DNA of 31,250 bases from an uncultured cyanobacterium (GCA_903862155.1 CAIOXF010000292.1:1-31250), one strand, 5' to 3'. Positions 22,933 to 30,901 are shown, counted from the stretch's first letter. The notes: generated by a model not told the origin, from the letters alone. Numbers and translations: made by a program.

Positions 22933-23086
22933 ACACCCTGAACAGGGCGGCCAGTTGCAGCGGCAGCAGACTGGCCAGCAAGACCAGAGGATCCAGGCCC
23001 TCGTGGGGGATCAACGCAACCACGCCCACGCTCAAACCTGCAGCAACCGCAGGCGCAGCCCCAGCTGCAATCCGCGAGCGATTCAG
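22880..23086 (-). CDS. Possible small membrane protein (start uncertain)
   Basis: One frame reads LNRSRIAAGAAPAVAAGLSV, then GVVALIPHEGLDPLVLLASL and LPLQLAALFRVFRGGG before the stop at 22880. The pattern of two hydrophobic segments separated by a short polar loop with a basic end looks like a two-helix membrane protein. No ATG or GTG is in the early part; the first plausible standard start is a TTG at 23035 (51 residues), and a CTG at 23086 would include the basic N-terminus. The last 53 bases run antisense to the end of the thioesterase gene. Function unknown. Confidence 0.35.
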   Translation of the reverse strand: MNRSRIAAGAAPAVAAGLSVGVVALIPHEGLDPLVLLASLLPLQLAALFRVFRGGGSRSRGSLPPANG

Positions 23087-23207
23087 AACCCTTCCTTCAC
23101 CCCATCCACATACATCTCACGAAATTCTTCAGGGTTTTCGTGAGAAAAACGATCCCCTCAATCAGGCCGATCACGCCCATCACAAAACTCGCCGCGCCGC
23201 AGGCGCT
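23083..23207 (-). pseudogene. Frameshifted C-terminal fragment of a TM2-like membrane protein
   Basis: Directly after the menE stop and in the same frame the sequence reads FVMGVIGLIEGIVF, which resembles the last membrane helix of TM2-domain proteins. The frame then fails; one step back (-1) the same DNA reads SHENPEEFREMYVDGVKEGF up to the stop at 23083-23085, as expected for the polar tail that follows this helix (typical: x-x-SDEEFxxxYV). The switch point is a run of five T (minus strand, 23149-23145). The conserved N-terminal half of TM2 proteins is absent. A pseudogene is most likely; a base-call error or recoding site are alternatives. Confidence 0.4.
23115..23145. repeat. 10-bp inverted repeat (hairpin) at the frameshift point
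   Basis: Arms tctcacgaaa (23115-23124) and tttcgtgaga (23136-23145) are perfect reverse complements around an 11-base loop. On the minus strand the hairpin comes immediately after the T-run where the TM2-like frame shifts. Neither strand has a U-tract directly after the stem, so it is not a canonical terminator. Confidence 0.6.
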
Positions 23208-24380
23208 TCACCCCGCTTCTAGCGACTGCATCCAGGCCTGCCAACGGCCACGCTGCCATTTACCCGTGGCCGTTGGCGCCAGCTCCGGGCAGTGCAGCCA
23301 ACGCCGCGGCCGTTCCGCCGGTGGCCATGGCCCCACCAGCTGCTGCAACGCCGGGATCAAGGCGGGCGCCGCCATCCCGGCTTGAGCTCGCACCAGCGCC
23401 ACCAGTCGCTCTCCCCACTCCGAATCGGCTTCCGGCAGCAGCAGCACCGCTTCCAGCGGCAGGTTGCGCTGCGTAGCGGCGGCCAGCAGACGGGCTTCCA
23501 ATTGCTCGGGGAACACCGTTTCGCCGCCACTGCAGATCGCCCCATCGAGGCGGCCCCGAATCCTCAAGCCCTCAGCGATCAGCTCACCCCCATCACCGCT
23601 GCGCCACCAGCCCTCGGCCGTGCGCGGCAACGGTTGCACCACCCCGTTCTCCAGAAACCCCGGACTGAGCCGATCAGCCTGCAGCTCCACGGCCCCACTG
23701 GCCGCATCCAGCCGCAGCTTCACATCGGCCAGGGGCTGGCCGCAGCCTTCCGCCCCCGCCAGAAAGGCGCCAGGGGCCAGGGCCGTCACCATCGCCGCGG
23801 TTTCGGTGGCGCCGTAACAGGGAGCCAGGGGCAAACCAAGGGCGCGGGCCTGGGCCGCCTGCTCCGGCGGCAGCGCCGCGCCTCCCACCCAGATCACTGC
23901 CATCTGGCGCAACCAGGCCGCACCAGCTGGCACCGCCAGCAAACGCCGCAGCTGGGTGGGCACCAGGGAGATCACAGCCGCGCACCCCTCCGGCACCAAC
24001 ATCACGGCAGCCAGGGCCTCGGGATCCCGCATCCGTTCGGGAGACAGCGGCTCATGCCTGCAACCCCATTGGCTGGCCCGCACCCGCGGCAGCAGACCGC
24101 TCACGTGGTGCAACGGCAGTGGATTCAGATGCACACAGCTGGCTGGATCCAGCCCAAGGGCCGCAAGCCAGGCACCAGTGGCCCGGGCCGACGCCTCCAG
24201 ATGGACCAGCGGCTGCAGACACCAGCGCCGACCGCCCGTGCTGCCACCACTGCCCACCACCACGCCAGGGCCTGGGGGAAGCACCTCGGCATTGGGAAGT
24301 TCCGGGGCCTGTTCCCCTGGGCCAGCGAGCACCACCCAGGCCCCCTCTGCCCAGTGCCGTTGGAGGGTCTGCCACTCCAT
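23208..24380 (-). CDS. menE: o-Succinylbenzoate-CoA ligase
   Basis: A 390-residue AMP-forming ligase, short as picocyanobacterial MenE proteins are. Visible are VVVGSGGSTGGRRWC (P-loop), LNPLPLHHVSGL, the IWVGGAALPPEQA and CYGATETAAMV core blocks, WWRSGDGGEL, RIRGRLDGAICSGGETVFPEQLEARLL, and the catalytic Lys region PTATGKWQRG. It activates o-succinylbenzoate for naphthoquinone ring closure. The ATG at 24380 is five bases after the toxin-like gene stop, so both are in one transcript with menA and menC. Confidence 0.92.
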   Translation of the reverse strand: MEWQTLQRHWAEGAWVVLAGPGEQAPELPNAEVLPPGPGVVVGSGGSTGGRRWCLQPLVHLEASARATGAWLAALGLDPASCVHLNPLPLHHVSGLLPRVRASQWGCRHEPLSPERMRDPEALAAVMLVPEGCAAVISLVPTQLRRLLAVPAGAAWLRQMAVIWVGGAALPPEQAAQARALGLPLAPCYGATETAAMVTALAPGAFLAGAEGCGQPLADVKLRLDAASGAVELQADRLSPGFLENGVVQPLPRTAEGWWRSGDGGELIAEGLRIRGRLDGAICSGGETVFPEQLEARLLAAATQRNLPLEAVLLLPEADSEWGERLVALVRAQAGMAAPALIPALQQLVGPWPPAERPRRWLHCPELAPTATGKWQRGRWQAWMQSLEAG

Positions 24381-24385
24381 CGGGA

Positions 24386-24733
24386 TCAGCAGGCGATCCC
24401 CAACACCCAGCCCAACCGGCCGCGCAGCAGCTCCAGATCATCGGGGCTGAGGCGGCCATAGGGCCCCTCGATGGCCGTGAGCGGCAGGGTGACCGGCTGC
24501 TCGCACAGGGCCAGGCTGTCGGCCCGGATGCCGTTCTCCCGAGTGGCGGCGATGAACGGCCGCATCAGATTGCCCTTCTGGCTCAAATCACTGCTGAGCG
24601 GCAGCACCACCACGGTGCTGGCGAGCTTGTTGTTCACATCCGCCGAGATCACCACACAGGTGCGGCGATTGGCACCGCCCAGCTGCATGTCCCCTGGCCA
24701 CACCACCACGTCGCCCTCATGCAGGCGGGCCAT
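24386..24733 (-). CDS. PemK/MazF-like toxin (mRNA interferase family)
   Basis: A 115-residue protein with the PemK/MazF beta-barrel pattern: RLHEGDVVVWPGDMQ, ANRRTCVVISADVNN, the strand TVVVLPLSSD, and LMRPFIAATRENGIRADSLALCEQ, which corresponds to the MazF block with the catalytic Arg and Ser/Thr residues. Family toxins cut single-stranded RNA and are held in check by an upstream antitoxin. No complete antitoxin gene precedes it; only 27 codons separate the menC stop from its start region. It lies between menC and menE in the same direction, five bases before menE. Confidence 0.75.
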   Translation of the reverse strand: MARLHEGDVVVWPGDMQLGGANRRTCVVISADVNNKLASTVVVLPLSSDLSQKGNLMRPFIAATRENGIRADSLALCEQPVTLPLTAIEGPYGRLSPDDLELLRGRLGWVLGIAC

Positions 24734-24736
24734 TGA

Positions 24737-24820
24737 TCAGTCCGGGAACGCAATTGCCCCTAGATCATCACGCGCCATGCACTCCAACAGCCGCAGCTGC
24801 TCATCTTGGATCGGATGACA
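24737..24820 (-). pseudogene. Possible antitoxin C-terminal remnant
   Basis: The frame following the menC stop stays open for 27 codons and ends DEQLRLLECMARDDLGAIAF-Pro-Asp, three bases before the toxin ATG. The position and the acidic short tail fit the end of an antitoxin gene. An ATG overlapping the menC stop (TGATG) opens a different frame for only six codons. There is no DNA-binding domain. It could also be chance. Confidence 0.3.
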
Positions 24821-25831
24821 TCAGGCCAGCGATTCCGTGCCCGCAAGCGAGGCATCGCTTGCGGCCCAGGCCACAAGCGGATCCGAGGCAAACAGGCCCC
24901 CAGACGGCAACCACCCCGGAGCCAGGCCAGGGGCGGTGGGCGGGGCCCCCTGGGCCTGCACCCCGGCCAGATGGGCCAGCCAGCGTTGGCCGATGCCGGT
25001 TTCAAAGGCTGTGCTGAGCATCAGCCGCGGGCGGCCCGCGTTCAGCTCGGCCAGCAGGGGCCGGGGATCCCCCTCCTGGCTGGGCCGGCGCACCTGCCAA
25101 CCAGGCCAACTGCTGCGCAGCGCCGGGCGCACTGCCAACGACTCATCGAGCGCCACCGGCAGACGAGCCGCGAGCAGTTCCAGACCCCCGTGATCCGAGG
25201 GGGCGAGGGGCTGCTCCAGCCACTCCAGCCGCGGCTCATGGGCAAGACGGTCCGCCCAGGCCAAGGCCGTGGGGCGATCCCAACCACCATTGGCATCCAA
25301 CCGCAGGCGCGCATCACCAGGGAGCCGCTGCAGCAGCAGCTCCAGCAGCTCCCGCTCCTGGCCATCGGGCCGGGCCGCCACCTTCCATTTCACGCACAAA
25401 GGCCCTGGGCTCAAGCTCCTCTGCCGCAGCACCCGCTCCAGGGCAGTGGGCATGGCCTCACCGACCGGCAGCAACCAGGCCGAAGGCGGCGCAGGGAGCC
25501 AGCCGTGCGGCAGCACCAGCTGATCGAGCTCCGCGAGGGCTGCCCCCAGGGCAAAACCCAGACAGGGCGGGCAGTCGGGGCGGGTGAGCCACGCGTCCAG
25601 CTCGCCGCGATCCCATTCGCTGGCGAGGGTGGCCAGGCACGCACGCACGGCCTGCCAGGGCCCAGCCCCGTCGAGCTCCAGGGGCGCGGCCTCCCCCCAG
25701 CCCAACCGCCCATCGCTGCTCTCCAGCCGCAGCAGCCAGCCCCGCTTCTCCACCAGGCGACCCCGGGCCGTCTGCAGGGGCTCGTGCAACGGGAAGGCGA
25801 AGGGCCGCCACTGCAGCCGCAGCCCGGTCAT
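24821..25831 (-). CDS. menC: o-Succinylbenzoate synthase
   Basis: A 336-residue enolase-superfamily enzyme. The first Lys motif KxK is in PLCVKWKVA, the metal ligands follow in LRLDANGGWD, WLEQPL and PVALDESLAV, and the C-terminal LMLSTAFETGIG is typical. The second catalytic lysine expected in the strand after ALDES (in homologues Val-Ile-Lys-x-x-x-x-Gly-Asp-Pro) appears as Arg in WQVRRPSQEGDP. It dehydrates SHCHC to o-succinylbenzoate. The ATG at 25831 directly follows the menA stop with no spacer, so they are coupled. Confidence 0.9.
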   Translation of the reverse strand: MTGLRLQWRPFAFPLHEPLQTARGRLVEKRGWLLRLESSDGRLGWGEAAPLELDGAGPWQAVRACLATLASEWDRGELDAWLTRPDCPPCLGFALGAALAELDQLVLPHGWLPAPPSAWLLPVGEAMPTALERVLRQRSLSPGPLCVKWKVAARPDGQERELLELLLQRLPGDARLRLDANGGWDRPTALAWADRLAHEPRLEWLEQPLAPSDHGGLELLAARLPVALDESLAVRPALRSSWPGWQVRRPSQEGDPRPLLAELNAGRPRLMLSTAFETGIGQRWLAHLAGVQAQGAPPTAPGLAPGWLPSGGLFASDPLVAWAASDASLAGTESLA

Positions 25832-26788
25832 TCAGAACCAGCGGCCCAGCGCCAGGCCCGCGGCCAGCCCCAGACCGTTCAAGGCCTGAAAGCGCAGCGC
25901 CAGAAACTTGCTGCCCACAATCCGCTGCGGTTCGCGGTGGTGATCGCGCAGCAGGGCGATCAGGGCGCGGGCGGGCGGGAGCCCGATCGCACCGAGCAGG
26001 GCCCAGAGCGGCCAGTGGTTCACCAGCACCGGTGCCCACTCCAACGCCAGCACCAGGGCCACGAACCACGGCACCAGCGCCGCGGCCTGGGCTGTACCCA
26101 GGCGCACCACCGGCGAGATCTTGCCGTTGGCGGCGTCTTCACCCACCTGGTGGAAGTGGGAGCAGAACAGCACGAGCGTGGTGGCGATGGCGGGCCCGCT
26201 GCCCAGCTCCAGCGCCTGGCGCCAGGGCACGGCGGCATCCGTGGAGGCAGGGCCGAGAGCCAATAGCCCGGCCGCCGTGGCCAGGGGACCAAAAGCCAGC
26301 CAGCAGAGCGGTTCCCCCAGGCCCCGATACCCCAGGCGGAAGGGAGGCCCCTGATACACATAACCCAGCCCGCAGCAAGCCAGCACCAGTGCGAGCACCG
26401 CCGGAGTGCTGCGCCAGGCCACCAGCGCCATTAGCAGCAAGCCCGCCACCAGGCAGCCGTTGGCCAGCAGGGCCACCCGGTCGCGGCGGCCCGTGAGGTT
26501 CACCACCGAATGGGGTTTGCCGTGGGTGTCGACACCCGTGTCGGCATCGAACACATCGTTGGCGAGGTTTTCCCAGGCCAGCAGCAGCACCGCCGCCAGC
26601 AGAAACGCGAGCAACTGATCAAGACGCACCAGCTCGCCGCGGCCGAAACGCCAGCCAGCGGCCAGCAACACCGGCATCACCGCCACCGAATACATCGGCC
26701 ATTTGATCGCGGCCTTCCACAGGCGCCGGCGATCGGGCGATGGGGCGGAGGGGGCGTAACGGCTTGCGACGACCTCAGGCTGTGTCAT
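25832..26788 (-). CDS. menA: 1,4-dihydroxy-2-naphthoate phytyltransferase (UbiA family)
   Basis: A 318-residue UbiA prenyltransferase with about eight membrane helices. The first Asp-rich motif is ENLANDVFDADTGVDTHGKP (N77 to D87), the second is HFHQVGEDAANGKISPVVRLG. It attaches the phytyl side chain to DHNA in phylloquinone synthesis. The ATG at 26788 gives the usual polar leader before LWKAAIKWPMYSVAVMPVL; a longer frame to 26887 would overlap the divergent menF. It is the first gene of menA-menC-toxin-menE. Confidence 0.94.
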   Translation of the reverse strand: MTQPEVVASRYAPSAPSPDRRRLWKAAIKWPMYSVAVMPVLLAAGWRFGRGELVRLDQLLAFLLAAVLLLAWENLANDVFDADTGVDTHGKPHSVVNLTGRRDRVALLANGCLVAGLLLMALVAWRSTPAVLALVLACCGLGYVYQGPPFRLGYRGLGEPLCWLAFGPLATAAGLLALGPASTDAAVPWRQALELGSGPAIATTLVLFCSHFHQVGEDAANGKISPVVRLGTAQAAALVPWFVALVLALEWAPVLVNHWPLWALLGAIGLPPARALIALLRDHHREPQRIVGSKFLALRFQALNGLGLAAGLALGRWF

Positions 26789-26860
26789 GGGCGCCGGCGC
26801 CGCCAGCCGCTGCAGGGCCCATACATTTGAGCAGCTTCTCCGGCCCTCTCCCCAGGCCCT

Positions 26861-28237
26861 TTGGTGCAGGACGTCCCGGCATTTCACGCATTGCTGGCGA
26901 ACGCCGAGGCGTTGGCGGCCGGGCTCGAGCCCGAGGGGGTACTGAGCCTGGCCCTGCCCCTGGCTCCAATCGACCCCCTGGCCGTGCTGCCCCAGCTGGC
27001 CGAACGGGCCGGCGACGGCTTCCGGTTTCTCTGGGACGGGGCGCCGGGGCTGTGCATCGCCGCCGCAGGCCGCTGCAACAGCCTGGAGCTGAGCGGTCCG
27101 CGTCGCTTTGAGCTAGCCCAGCGCTTCTGCAGCGCCACCCTGGGCCGCCTCGGCATCCCTGACGCCACTCCTGCCCTGGCCCGGCCGCGGGTGCTGCTGG
27201 CCTTCGCCTTCTTCGATGCCCCCCTCCATCCCGGCCCAGCGGCGGTGCCCGGGGTGCAAGCGGTGCTGCCCCGCTGGCAACTGAGCCGCCACGGCCAACA
27301 CTGCTGGCTGCGGATCAACCAGAGCCTCGGCGGCGATGTCACGCCCCGGCAGATGGCGGAAGAGCTGTGGGACACCGCCCAGGCCCTGATCACCAGCCAG
27401 CCGGCACCGACACCAGCGCCGGCAGCCGAGGCCAACGCCGATTCCGCCTGGCCCGAGCTCTACCGCGCCTCCGCCCAGCAGGGCCTCGATCTGGTGAACA
27501 GCGGCGCACTCCACAAGCTGGTGCTAGCGGTGCGGCAGGAGCTGGTGCTCGAGCGGAGCATCGATCCCCTGAGCCTGCTGGCCCCGCTGCGGCGGCACCA
27601 GAGCGGCAGCTGCCGCTTCCTCTGGCAGCGGGATCACCAGGCAGCATTGCTGGGGGCCTCACCGGAACGCCTGCTCACCGTGCGCTCGGGCCAACTGCGC
27701 AGCGACGCCCTGGCCGGCACCGCCGCCTGGGATTCAGGCCTGGCCCTGCTGAGCTCCGACAAAGACCGACGCGAACACGAACTGGTGGTGGAGGCGATCA
27801 CGGCCGGCCTTCAGCAGGCCGGGCTCCAGCCCCGCAGGCCCCGCCGCCCCCGCCTGGCCCGCCATGGGCGCCTAGTGCATCTGCACACACCCATCACTGC
27901 CCCACTAGCGGAGCAGCATCCGCTGGCCCTAGCCGGCACGCTCCACCCCACGCCCGCCGTGGCCGGACTTCCCAGACGCGAAGCCATGGGCTGGCTGCGC
28001 AGCCTGGAGCCCTTTGAGCGCGGCCACTACGCCGCCCCGATCGGCTGGATCGACAGCGCCGGCGACACGGATCTGCGGGTGGCGATCCGCAGCGGTACCC
28101 TGCGGAGCCATCGGCTCGAGCTCACCGCCGGGGCTGGCCTGGTGCGCGGGTCTGAGCTGGAGCGAGAACTGCAGGAAGTGGCCCTGAAGCTCGGTGTGCT
28201 GCAGCAGCAGCTCAGCGTGCCACTGCCCCAGGGCTAA
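26861..28237 (+). CDS. menF: Isochorismate synthase
   Basis: A 458-residue chorismate-binding enzyme. The C-terminal domain shows LHKLVLAVRQELVL with the catalytic Lys, LLGASPERLL, SDALAGTAAWD, LLSSDKDRREHELVVEAI, HLHTPI, HPTPAVAGLPR, and FERGHYAAPIGWID, all typical. It converts chorismate to isochorismate, the first step to phylloquinone. The start is TTG at 26861 or GTG at 26864. It is divergent from menA by 72 bases, so the two could share a regulatory region. Its stop overlaps the gshB stop by four bases (CTAA). Confidence 0.92.
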   Translation: MVQDVPAFHALLANAEALAAGLEPEGVLSLALPLAPIDPLAVLPQLAERAGDGFRFLWDGAPGLCIAAAGRCNSLELSGPRRFELAQRFCSATLGRLGIPDATPALARPRVLLAFAFFDAPLHPGPAAVPGVQAVLPRWQLSRHGQHCWLRINQSLGGDVTPRQMAEELWDTAQALITSQPAPTPAPAAEANADSAWPELYRASAQQGLDLVNSGALHKLVLAVRQELVLERSIDPLSLLAPLRRHQSGSCRFLWQRDHQAALLGASPERLLTVRSGQLRSDALAGTAAWDSGLALLSSDKDRREHELVVEAITAGLQQAGLQPRRPRRPRLARHGRLVHLHTPITAPLAEQHPLALAGTLHPTPAVAGLPRREAMGWLRSLEPFERGHYAAPIGWIDSAGDTDLRVAIRSGTLRSHRLELTAGAGLVRGSELERELQEVALKLGVLQQQLSVPLPQG

Positions 28238-29223
28238 GGCAGCCGCTCAATGGTGAGATCGGCCATGGGAATGCCGCCGAGGCGTTCGACCTCGCGCACG
28301 CCGGTGGGGCTGGTCACGTTGATCTCACTGAGGCGGCCATCGATCACGTCGATGCCCACGAAGAACAGACCTTCCCCCTGCAGGGCCGGGGCCAGTTCGG
28401 CGCAGATGCGGCGCTCGGCATCGCTGAGCTCGGTGGCCTGGGGCTGACCGCCCACCGCCAGGTTGCTGCGGAACTCGCCGCCGCTAGGCACCCGGTTCAC
28501 AGCTCCCAGCGGCTCCCCGTTCACCAGCAGGATGCGCTTGTCGCCCGCGCTCACCCCCGGCAGGAACGCCTGCACCATCACCGGCAGGGTTTCCATGGCC
28601 GTCACCAGCTCCAGCAGCGCCCTTAGACCCTGGGTGCCAGCTGAAGCGAACACCACGCCCTGACCGGCGCGGCCGCCCAGGGGCTTAAGCACCACCTCGC
28701 CGTGCTCGCGCGTGAACGCCGCCAGCTGCTCCACCCGGCTGCTCACCAGCGTGGGGGCCATCAGATGGCTCCAGCGCAGGGCGCTGAGTTTTTCGTTCCA
28801 GGCCCGCAGGGCTGCAGGGCGGTTGATCACCCGCACGCCGTGCCGCTCCGCCAGCTCCAGCAGGTGGGTGGCATAGAGATAGGCCTCATCCACCGGTGGG
28901 TCCTTACGCATCCACACGTGGGCGAAGACATCCAGCGGCAAGCGCTGGGGCTCACCGAGCTGGAACCAGGGCTGGGACACCTGCCAGGCCCCAGCCACCA
29001 CCTGCATCGGTTCCAGCGTCACCGGCTGGGCCAGCACCCAGGTGCCATGGCCACGGCCCGCAAGCGGCCCCGGCCGCTCGGCGGCAGTGAGATCGGCAGG
29101 CGTGGCCACCCACACCGGCAGACCGGCCCGCTGGGCGGCCTGCATCAGGGCCACGCTCGAATCCTTGGCGGGGTTGAGCCGCGTGATCGGGTCGATCACG
29201 AACAGCTGGTCGCGGCTGCTCAA
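28234..29223 (-). CDS. gshB: Glutathione synthetase
   Basis: A 329-residue ATP-grasp ligase. Present are FVIDPITRLNPAKDSSVALM at the N-terminus, WMRKDPPVDEAYLYAT, INRPAALRAWNEKL, the ATP-grasp loop VVLKPLGGRAGQGV, DKRILLVNGEPLGAVNRVP, and the metal site FVGIDVIDGRLSEINVTSPTG. It joins gamma-glutamylcysteine and glycine. The start is TTG at 29223, three bases after the grxC stop, so grxC-gshB form an operon for glutathione metabolism. Confidence 0.95.
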   Translation of the reverse strand: MSSRDQLFVIDPITRLNPAKDSSVALMQAAQRAGLPVWVATPADLTAAERPGPLAGRGHGTWVLAQPVTLEPMQVVAGAWQVSQPWFQLGEPQRLPLDVFAHVWMRKDPPVDEAYLYATHLLELAERHGVRVINRPAALRAWNEKLSALRWSHLMAPTLVSSRVEQLAAFTREHGEVVLKPLGGRAGQGVVFASAGTQGLRALLELVTAMETLPVMVQAFLPGVSAGDKRILLVNGEPLGAVNRVPSGGEFRSNLAVGGQPQATELSDAERRICAELAPALQGEGLFFVGIDVIDGRLSEINVTSPTGVREVERLGGIPMADLTIERLP

Positions 29224-29226
29224 CGC

Positions 29227-29487
29227 TCAGTCCGCCAGAAGAGCGTCGAGCTGGCCGCTGCGCTCAAGGGCATGGAGGTCGTCGCAGCCGCCCACGTGCT
29301 GGCCGTTGATAAAGGTCTGGGGCACGCTGCGGCGCCCCTTGCTCTTGGCAGCCATGGCGGCGCGGGCTGATTCATCGCCATCGATGGCGTACTCGGTGTA
29401 GGCCACACCCTTGCGGTCGAGAAGGGCCTTGGCCCGCACACAGAAAGGGCAGGCCCGCCAGGTGTAGATCTCAACGGTCGCCGCCAT
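29227..29487 (-). CDS. grxC: Glutaredoxin 3
   Basis: An 86-residue class I glutaredoxin. The active site is CPFC (C13 and C16) in YTWRACPFCVRAK, followed by SVPQTFINGQHVGGCDDL with the cis-proline and the glutathione-binding GGCDD. It reduces disulfides and glutathionylated proteins using glutathione. The ATG at 29487 is the natural start; it is divergent from prfB by 87 bases and upstream of gshB. Confidence 0.96.
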   Translation of the reverse strand: MAATVEIYTWRACPFCVRAKALLDRKGVAYTEYAIDGDESARAAMAAKSKGRRSVPQTFINGQHVGGCDDLHALERSGQLDALLAD

Positions 29488-29574
29488 CCGGGCCCCTCAG
29501 AGGTGGGCGGATCCTAGGGAGAGCGTCCCCAGACCCCCTGCGATACGGTCGAGGCATTCCACAGGCTGAACGCC

Positions 29575-30718
29575 GTGACCATCACCCCGGTGCTCGACCT
29601 CACCGACTTCAAGCGCGACCTCTCCGAACTCACCGACCGCCTGGGCCAAGCCCAGGACTGTCTTTGACGTTGCTGCACTGAAAGCTCGCCAACAGGATCT
29701 GGAGCAACTGGCTTCCCAGCCCGACTTCTGGGACGACCAGAAGCAGGCCCAGGCGAAGATGCGTCAGCTCGATGAGGTGAAGGCCCAGCTCGAGCAGCTG
29801 GCCAAGTGGCAGGGGGCCGTGGCCGATGCCGAAGCCACCCTCGAGCTCTACGGCCTCGAACCCGACGATGAACTGCTCGCCGAGTCGGATACCGCGCTCA
29901 AAAAGCTGCGCGCCGATCTCGACCGCTGGGAGCTGGAACGCCTGCTGAGCGGCCCCTACGACAAGGAAGGCGCGGTGATCAGCATCAATGCCGGTGCCGG
30001 CGGCACCGACGCCCAGGACTGGGCGCTGATGCTGATGCGCATGTACACGCGCTGGGCGGAAGACCACGGCATGAAGGTGACCGTGGACGAACTGAGCGAA
30101 GGGGAAGAAGCGGGTATCAAGAGCTGCACGATTGAGATCGAAGGCCGCTACGCCTACGGCTATCTACGCAACGAAAAGGGCACCCACCGCCTGGTGCGCA
30201 TCTCGCCGTTCAACGCCAACGACAAGCGTCAGACCAGCTTCGCGGGCGTGGAAGTGATGCCCAAAATCGAGGAGGAGGTGAAGCTCGACATCCCCGACAA
30301 AGACCTGGAGATCACCACCTCACGCTCCGGCGGCGCCGGCGGCCAGAACGTGAACAAGGTGGAAACGGCTGTGCGCATCCTGCACATCCCCACTGGCCTG
30401 TTCGTGCGCTGCACCCAGGAGCGCTCCCAGCTCCAGAACAAGGAGAAGGCCATGGCGCTGCTGATGGCCAAGCTGCTGGTGATCGCCCAGGAGCAGCGGG
30501 CGGCAGAAATCGCCGACATCCGCGGCGACATCGTGGAAGCGGCCTGGGGCAACCAGATCCGCAACTACGTGTTCCACCCGTACCAGATGGTGAAGGACCT
30601 GCGCACGCAGCACGAAACCACTGACGTGCAGGGCGTGATGGACGGCGACCTGGATCCCTTCATCCAGAGCCTGCTCCATGCAGGGGTTGAAGTAGGCGGC
30701 GGCTCCGGCGACGATTGA
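29575..30718 (+). CDS. prfB: Peptide chain release factor 2 (programmed +1 frameshift)
   Basis: Translation starts at GTG 29575 and reads 30 codons (ITPVLDLTDFKRDLSELTDR ending CL) to an in-frame TGA at 29665-29667. The protein continues in the +1 frame from 29666 (DVAALKARQQDLEQLASQPD) to 30718. The long part has the tripeptide anticodon region ISPFNAND and the GGQ motif in SRSGGAGGQNVNKV, both essential for UGA/UAA release and peptidyl hydrolysis. Total length is about 380 residues, normal for RF2. DUF3285 and ybeY follow in the same direction. Confidence 0.97.
29652..29668 (+). promoter_or_regulatory. prfB recoding site CTT-TGA-C
   Basis: The slip codon CTT (29662-29664) is followed by TGA C, the canonical RF2 autoregulatory site. 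An upstream AGGA (29654-29657) four bases before CTT can act as the stimulatory Shine-Dalgarno-like element. When RF2 is low, the ribosome pauses at TGA and shifts +1 to finish the protein. Confidence 0.93.
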
Positions 30719-30723
30719 TCGCG

Positions 30724-30897
30724 ATGAGCGAACCCCAGGCCTCCAAGGAAAACCCCAGCTTCGTGAAGCTGGCCATGCGCAACATGGTGCGCAAGGGCCG
30801 CCAGAGCCTGTTCCACTTCGGGCTCACGGCCCTGGGGCTCACTGGTTTCCTGGTGCTGATCGCCTGGCTGGGCCGCCCCCAGATCCCTGGTGGCTGA
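30724..30897 (+). CDS. DUF3285 small membrane protein
   Basis: A 57-residue protein. A basic N-terminal half (NPSFVKLAMRNMVRKGRQSL) leads into one membrane helix (FHFGLTALGLTGFLVLIAWL) and ends GRPQIPGG. This matches the cyanobacterial DUF3285 family, whose function is unknown. The ATG at 30724 is five bases after the prfB stop and the gene ends four bases before ybeY, so it belongs to that operon. Confidence 0.88.
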   Translation: MSEPQASKENPSFVKLAMRNMVRKGRQSLFHFGLTALGLTGFLVLIAWLGRPQIPGG

Positions 30898-30901
30898 ACC
30901 A

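Noticed and set aside
23115..23145. Hairpin as a rho-independent terminator of the men operon
   Set aside because: No U-tract follows the stem on either strand; the T-run precedes it on the minus strand.
22887..23222. Plus-strand open frame after the thioesterase
   Set aside because: Polar, repetitive composition with no resemblance to any protein; the opposite strand gives better protein-like sequence.
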